A stretch of DNA of 47,063 nt from Butyriboletus loyo. Lineage: Eukaryota; Basidiomycota; Agaricomycetes; Boletales; Boletaceae. The stretch lies in assembly GCA_038093515.1 (NCBI GenBank), contig JBBPSI010000187.1, positions 1 through 47,063 of the forward strand. Direction: 5' to 3'. The stretch's first letter is position 1. Every line of letters starts with the position of its first letter. Made by a program: the position numbers and the translations under genes. Shown here one piece after another: positions 42,501-47,063 of this stretch. Below the pieces are notes generated by a model. It searched no databases. It saw only the letters and a program-made list of their open reading frames with translations, and was not told the origin of the DNA.

Positions 42501-43047
42501 ACTCTCGGAACTCACGGGAGCCCGAACGGAGGCATTAGAAGCTCATGAGAAAGCACGGCGACTGATGAAGGAACGGATCTCGTCCAAGTTCCGTCCGTGG
42601 AAGGCTGGCGATAAGGTTTGGTTGGAAGGACGCAACCTTCGACTCAGGTACCCGTCAAAGAAGCTCGCCCCTAGACGGGAAGGTCCGTTTGAAATCGCAC
42701 AGGTTGTCTCCCCTGTGGCGTACAGGCTCCGGCTACCGCTGACATGGAAGATCCACGATGTCTTCCACACATCCCTCCTAACCCCTTATCGCGAAACGGC
42801 GGAACATGGCCCGAATTTCACCAATCCCCCTTCGGAAGAGATAGACGGAGATGAAGAATACGAGATCGATCGGATCCTGTCCCATCGCGGATCGAAGGGA
42901 CGCCGCCAATTCCTGGTTTCCTGGAAAGGGTACTCCGCAGCGGAGAACACCTGGGAGCTGAATGGGAACTTGGTCCATGCGCAGGCTCTGCTGAAAGCTT
43001 ATAAGCTGCGACATCCCAAGGACTTCCCTTCCCCATCCTCTCAGTAA
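39487..43047 (+). CDS. pol: Element C Pol polyprotein, intact, with chromodomain
   Basis: 1186 residues in the -1 frame relative to gag. Aspartic protease D55-S56-G57 (VDSGASGCFID). Reverse transcriptase about 280-460 with D346 (KMDIRWGY) and YMDD 409-412. RNase H about 550-675 with D558, E600, D627 and D670. Integrase zinc domain H767, H774, C804, C807. Integrase core D838, D899 and E935 (D-X35-E). C-terminal chromodomain about 1125-1172 (YEIDRIL, VSWKGYS, ENTW) with the aromatic residues expected to bind methylated histone H3 tails. Such chromodomains direct insertion to heterochromatin, consistent with the nesting here. The start ATG 39487 may not be used if pol is made by frameshifting. 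All listed catalytic residues are present. Confidence 0.95.
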   Translation: MAKGFLEEREVSTSSPLHVIAPVVLSNPNAQSIRVPVSLFAHEGGQIVDTFALVDSGASGCFIDRDLVKRKKLPMERLPKPLSAQNVDGSNNQGGVIRYKVNISIRIGETEEERSFLVLNIGRENMILGLPWLREANPVIDWATGHIDLPDQIKKPRHDSPRAIAQRYLVRYLDLDPDSKIAKLWKKRVDASARDAYPIRKATIATEIAAQAVKEKAVLPTPFKSFADVFDKKNTEELPPSRSFDHAIDLDKDFVPKVAKVYPLNPKESEACKAFVEEHLKSGKITPSKSPQAAPFFFVSKKDGSLRPCQDYRYLNSHTVKNAYPLPLISDLVDRLKGSKIFTKMDIRWGYNNVLIKPNDRWKAAFITPQGLFEPTVMFFGLCNSPATFQALMDHIFGDLMAEGWLIIYMDDLLIHSATPAEHEARTIRVLERLREHKLFLKLEKCSFDAEEVEYLGMMVREGQVKMDPTKLKAIREWNPPTSVKAVRSFIGFCNFYRRFIQDFSHIAKPLHDLTKKNSPWAWTPACDAAFQAIKQSFLRQPVLSMPDVTKPFAVMTDASLTATGAVLMQKDVNGDLHPCAYLSKTLSPAERNYDIYDRELLAVIHALEEWRHYLRGTGHQVEILTDHKNLTYFRQPNKLSRRQARWLMFLQDFDLHFHHIPGTQMGPADALSRRDDVDTSADNQEVTLLPENLFARKIDVALAEKIAASTPDDPMIKCCMQALYEDSPLFPKMNAGDWDFDSKELYFRKKRYIPKAARVNLIRSLHESPAGGHGGIFRTQNLVQRDYWWPGMANLVRRFVSGCAVCQAHKVNTHPTVPPLTPLASVASRPFEQVSVDLITGLPPSLGYDSVMVVVDHGLTKGVIYSPCNKDIDAAGVAKLFFKTVFLRFGLHSRCISDRGPQFASAFARELARLLDYDLALSSAYHPQTDGETERVNQELETYLRIFCDGHPERWAELLPMAEFSHNSMTHSSTNVTPFSLMVGYEPRSYPPIGKTFLPALESRLSELTGARTEALEAHEKARRLMKERISSKFRPWKAGDKVWLEGRNLRLRYPSKKLAPRREGPFEIAQVVSPVAYRLRLPLTWKIHDVFHTSLLTPYRETAEHGPNFTNPPSEEIDGDEEYEIDRILSHRGSKGRRQFLVSWKGYSAAENTWELNGNLVHAQALLKAYKLRHPKDFPSPSSQ

Positions 43048-43056
43048 AACAACGAA

Positions 43057-44282
43057 ATGGCCATTCCTCCCGCTGAAGAAAACGCCCCGCTTCCGGCTCA
43101 ACCTCCTGTTCGTTCCTCTCGCCTCCCCGTCTCTTCCCGCCGCGTCCTTTACGCCGCCGTCTTGGAAAATCCCGTCGCCACCTACGCCCTGGAGCAGCGT
43201 ATGGACTTCACCGGGGACTATGTCCTCCGCACCCTCGCTAGCCTCTACCGCTCCTACGCCCTCGCCCGTACCGTCCACACTCGTCTCTGCCCCGACAATC
43301 AGCCGCCCGTGTACGCCACCGCCCTAGAGACCTCCTTGATGGAGGCTAGGGGGTATACTTTAGACATCCTTCACACTGAGGGATTCGGCTACGTCGTGGA
43401 TCAGCTCCTCCCGGGCATTCTCACCCCCGTCCTACGTCCGCTCCTAGAGAGCGAGAATTTTATTTTCAGTCCAATGACCGCATCGGGTTCCTGCGCCCCA
43501 CCGCTCGCGGCCCCAATCCTCCTCCTCGTCCTGCCGCGGAAGGATCTCCTCCGCCATTACCTGTTCCAGCGCCACCCGCTAGAGACTCACCTGCGACCAC
43601 TCTGGTAGCAGATTCGTCCAGAGAGACCACTGGAGAATCGCTGGAGTCCTTTCGGACCGACGTCGACGAGCCCCAGGTCGCTCGTCGACACTCCCCCCTA
43701 CCGCCTAGGACTGTGCGTCGCCAACCTCGCCAGACGCTTCTCCAGACTGGATCTATCCCGGGATCGGTCACCCTCACCGCCGCAGGAAGAAGGATCGCCA
43801 ATAGGGCCTTTCGCTCCATCACCCCCCAACCGTCCTCTCGTCGTGGCACCCCCGCCATTCAGCTTATCCCTCGTGTCACCTCCCCCGCCGCCGCAGCAGC
43901 TGGTGGCTCTAACTCCTCTTCGTACGGACCCCCGCCCCCCTACCTCCCCGGTCGGGGTACTCGTGATTCGCCTATCGTCGTCGACGACAGATCCCCTGAT
44001 CCCAGCCCGGGCGCTGCTCGACCTCGCCTCGTCCGCCCGCAACTCTGCTTCGAATGCGGGACCGTCGGCCACTTCCGTAGGGAGTGCCCCAACTACACGT
44101 GCCCCTTCTGCCACCGAATCGCCCCTGGTCATATTCAGGAGTTTTGCCCTGAACGTGTATGCGGCCTCTGCGGAGCCATTGGCCACATCGTCGCAAATTG
44201 TGCCTTTCGGGACGACGTCTGGGCGGACATCAATCCCGACGACGCTTACGACTACGATGTCAACGAGGGGGAGTCTCAGTGA
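43057..44282 (+). pseudogene. Element C third ORF, disrupted by a 16-nt deletion
   Basis: ATG 43057, 9 nt after the pol stop. It matches B ORF3 to about residue 128. Then 16 nt are missing near 43435-43441 (CTACGTCCGCTCC where B has a longer stretch), shifting the frame, which ends at 43606-43608. The original frame is open again from 43440 to 44282 and contains all three zinc knuckles (CFEC, CPFC, CGLC). It is otherwise well conserved, so the deletion looks recent. Confidence 0.92.
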
Positions 44283-44333
44283 GGGGACCATTCAAGTTGT
44301 GGAGTCGGAGTCTCCACCATGGGAAGGGGGTAA

Positions 44334-44759
44334 TGTTACGGTAGTGGTATACTTTTTCTCTCCACTACCGTTAGGACTACTTCATTCACCTAGCCTTTTG
44401 CTAGTTCCCTTTGAACGGTACCAACCGTTCTAGCTTAGTCATCACTTCCCGCGCACGGACGCACTTTCTTTCATACTCCAGAACGTTCTAGAGTATCTTT
44501 TCCTCATTTGTACTTTTGCTCTCGCGACCCGATTAGGGAGCATGGTCTGTGCGCAGACCTCAGTAGTATAAAGCCACTGTCTTTACACCCTGTAACGGTA
44601 TCTAGTTCTACGCAGCCTACTGCTAGCAATTAGTATCATTCCAGACTCTTAGTGTGCGCACTAAGACATAGTCTGAGACTTACTCCGAATCGTCTCCCGA
44701 GTCTCGAGGCCACTCCAGAGTGCCTCCTCGCTGTTCAATTGTTAGCGCCCAGCGTAACA
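44334..44759 (+). mobile_element. Element C 3' LTR (family 1)
   Basis: 426 bp, preceded by the GGGAAGGGGG tract (44321-44330) and TAA. Confidence 0.95.
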
Positions 44760-44815
44760 AAAGGCTGCCCATTGCAGCAACCAAGGTGGCCGAAGAATGG
44801 CCTAAGGATTTTTAG
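44760..44815 (+). pseudogene. gag: Element D gag, 3' end after element C
   Basis: Continues the gag frame from 37683 (LPIAATKVAEEWPKDF) to TAG 44813-44815, confirming that element C inserted in D. Confidence 0.9.
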
Positions 44816-47063
44816 AAGAGAGGGAAGTTTCAATGTCTTCGCCTCTCCATGTAATCGCCCCTGTAGTTCTATTGAATCCCCATGTGCAATCCATTCGAGT
44901 TCCAGTATCACTTTTTGCGCATGAAGGGGGACAAATCGTCGACACATTCGCCCTGGTAGACAGTGGCACAAGCAGATGCTTCATAGACCGAGATCTAGTG
45001 AAGCAAAAGAGACTACCAATGGAACGCCTCCCCAAGCCACTCTGTGCGCAGAACATGGATGGGTCCAACAATCAAGGAGGAGTCATACAACACAAAGTCA
45101 CCATCTCCATCAGGATTGGAGAAACTGAGGAAGAACAGAGCTTTCTAGTCCTCAACATTGGAAAAGAAAACATGATCCTGGGTCTACCGTGGTTAAGAGA
45201 AGCCAACCCGGTAATAGATTGGGCCACTGGCCACATCAATCTCCCAGATCAGATAAAGAAGCCCCGAACATGACTCCCCTTGGGCAATCGCACAGCGTTA
45301 CCTGGTACGGTACCTGGACTTGGATCCAGACTCCAAGATCGCCAAGCTCTGGAAGAAGCGAGTAGATGCTTCAGCAAGGGAAGCTTACCCTGTTAGAAAA
45401 GCCACTATTGCCACAGAAATTGCCGCCCAAGCCATCAAGGAGAAAGCAGTCCTCCCAACCCCATTCGCTGCCTTCGCGGACATTTTTGACAAGAAAAATA
45501 CTGAAGAGTTACCCCCATCCAGGTCTTTTGACCACACCATTGACTTAGACAAAGACTTCGTACCCAAAGTCGCCAAAGTCTACCCCTTGAACCCAAAGGA
45601 GTCTGAAGCATGCAAGGCCTTCGTTGAGGAACACCTCAAATCAGGAAAAATCACCCCTTCCAAGTCTCCTCAGGCAGCCCCCTTCTTCTTCGTATCCAAG
45701 AAGGATGGCTCGTTACGCCCCTGCCAGGACTATCGATACCTGAACTCACACACTGTCAAAAACGCCTATCCCCTTCCCCTCATTTCCGACCTCGTCGACC
45801 ATCTCAAAGGGTCGAAAATCTTCACCAAGATGGACATCTGGTGGGGATATAACAATGTCCTCATCAAACCAAATGATCATTGGAAAGCAGCATTCATCAC
45901 TCCCCAAGGGTTATTCGAACCCACCGTGATGTTCTTTGGGCTGTGCAACTCCCCCGCCACGTTCCAGGCGTTGATGGACCACATCTTCGGTGACCTCATG
46001 GCTGAAGGATGGCTCATTATCTACATGGATGACCTCCTGATCCATTCCGCCACCACTGCCGAACACGAAGCCCGAACGATCCGCGTCCTGGAGAGACTTC
46101 GAGAGCACAAACTCTTCCTCAAGCTCGAAAAGTGTTCATTCGATGCTGAGGAAGTGGAATACCTCGGCATGATGGTCTGAGAAGGACAGGTCAAAATGGA
46201 CCCCACCAAACTGAAAGCCATTCGCGAATGGAACCCTCCCACCTCGGTGAAAGCTGTCAGGTCTTTCATCGGATTTTGCAATTTCTATCGGAGATTTATA
46301 CAGGACTTCTCCCATATCGCGAAACCGCTACACGACCTGACCAAGAAAAACTCCCCTTGGGCTTGGACCCCTGCCTGTGAAAAAGCATTCCAGGCAATCA
46401 AACAGTCATTCCTGCGCCAACCTGTCCTCTCTATGCCCGATGTCACGAAACCGTTCACTGTCATGACGGACGCTTCCCTCACTGCCACAGGAGCAGTACT
46501 CATGCAAAAGGATGTCAATGGTGACCTGCATCCTTGCGCCTATCTTTCGAAAACTCTCTCGCCCGCCGAGCGCAACTACAACATCTATGATCGTGAGTTG
46601 CTTGCCGTTATCCATGCCCTAGAAGAATGGCGACATTATCTTCGCGGAACGGGCCATCAAGTGGAGATTCTCACCAACCATAAAAATCTCACGTACTTTC
46701 GCCAACCAAACAAGTTGTCCCACTGACAGGCACGTTGGCTCATGTTCTTGCAGGATTTTGACCTGCACTTCCATCATATCCCGGGCATGCAGATGGGACC
46801 CGCAGACGCTCTGTCTCGATGAGATGACATCGACACCTCTACTGATAACCAGGAGGTCACCCTCCTCCCAGATAACCTGTTCGCCAGGAAGATTGATCTT
46901 GCCCTCGCAGAAAAGATCGCCACTTCCTCCCCTGGCAACCCTATGATCAAGCGCTGCATGCAGGCATTGTACGAGGATTCTCCTCTCTTCCCAAAAATGA
47001 ACGCTGGCGATTGGGACTTCGACAGGAAGGATTTGTACTTCCGAAGGAAACGGTACATCCCAG
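44797..47063 (+). pseudogene. pol: Element D pol, decayed, runs off the window
   Basis: Protease (VDSGTSRCFID), RT (YMDD near 46025), RNase H, and the region just before the integrase are readable. Lesions: TAA at 44803-44805 just after the pol ATG; one inserted base near 45268 shifting the frame between 45273 and 45320; TGA at 46178-46180 (CGA in B), 46724-46726 (CGG in C) and 46820-46822 (CGA in A). The RT has DIWWGY for DIRWGY. It is clearly non-functional and older than C, which lies inside this element. Confidence 0.92.

Larger units (their letters stand above)
37684..44759 (+). mobile_element. Nearly intact Ty3/Gypsy chromovirus element C
   Basis: 7076 bp with 426-bp LTRs (37684-38109, 44334-44759) and the perfect target duplication AAAGG (37679-37683, 44760-44764). 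The LTRs differ at about 20 sites (4.7 percent), seven of them within 32 bp. Gag and pol are intact with all catalytic residues. The third ORF has a 16-nt deletion. It is inserted in sibling element D. Confidence 0.95.

Overview
The window looks like a transposon graveyard from a filamentous basidiomycete, most likely an Agaricomycete. I infer this from the chromodomain Ty3/Gypsy elements, a Plavaka-type transposase, 45-64 nt introns with GT/AG ends, and remnants of proteins of a style I associate with agaricomycete repeat-rich regions. The species cannot be told. I see no ordinary housekeeping gene, tRNA or rRNA.

Layout. 1-8076: Gypsy element A on the minus strand (5' LTR 7651-8076, gag, pol, then a third ORF). 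Its 3' end is off the left edge, and it is split by two family-2 solo LTRs (320-1117, 5733-6529) and a family-1 LTR whose tail is at 1-162. 8077-9695: 3' part of a sibling element E (plus), into whose third ORF A inserted. 9696-9776 and 10193-about 10790: a decayed Ty1/Copia pol on the minus strand, into which E and a solo LTR inserted. 11200-19752: decayed host-like or mobile-associated coding remnants riddled with solo LTRs, including a three-layer nest at 13100-14933. 19753-23997: a Plavaka-type transposase pseudogene (minus) split by another three-layer LTR nest (19860-21555). 23998-29486: further coding remnants and solo LTRs. 29487-36576: complete Gypsy element B (TSD AATGG). 36582-36876: second half of an unrelated LTR split by B. 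36877-37683 and 44760-47063: decayed Gypsy element D, split by nearly intact Gypsy element C (37684-44759, TSD AAAGG).

Gypsy elements A, B, C, D and E belong to one family where they can be compared. The 426-bp LTRs begin TGTTACGG and end GCGTAACA. The genes are gag, then pol (protease, RT, RNase H, integrase, chromodomain) in the -1 frame, then a third ORF of about 412 aa with three zinc knuckles in the position where env would lie. Directly after the 5' LTR, a 10-nt sequence is complementary to the predicted 5' end of the element's own transcript, the arrangement used for self-primed reverse transcription by Tf1/sushi-type elements. C keeps gag and pol intact but has a deletion in ORF3. B keeps gag and ORF3 but has a frameshift in pol and two integrase active-site substitutions, so in principle the pair could complement each other.

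Across unrelated elements the inactivating changes are overwhelmingly CGA-to-TGA or other CpG transitions, pointing to methylation-driven or RIP-like decay. Four different LTR families share a GGTCYGTGCRCA-like motif 11-12 nt upstream of the TATA box.
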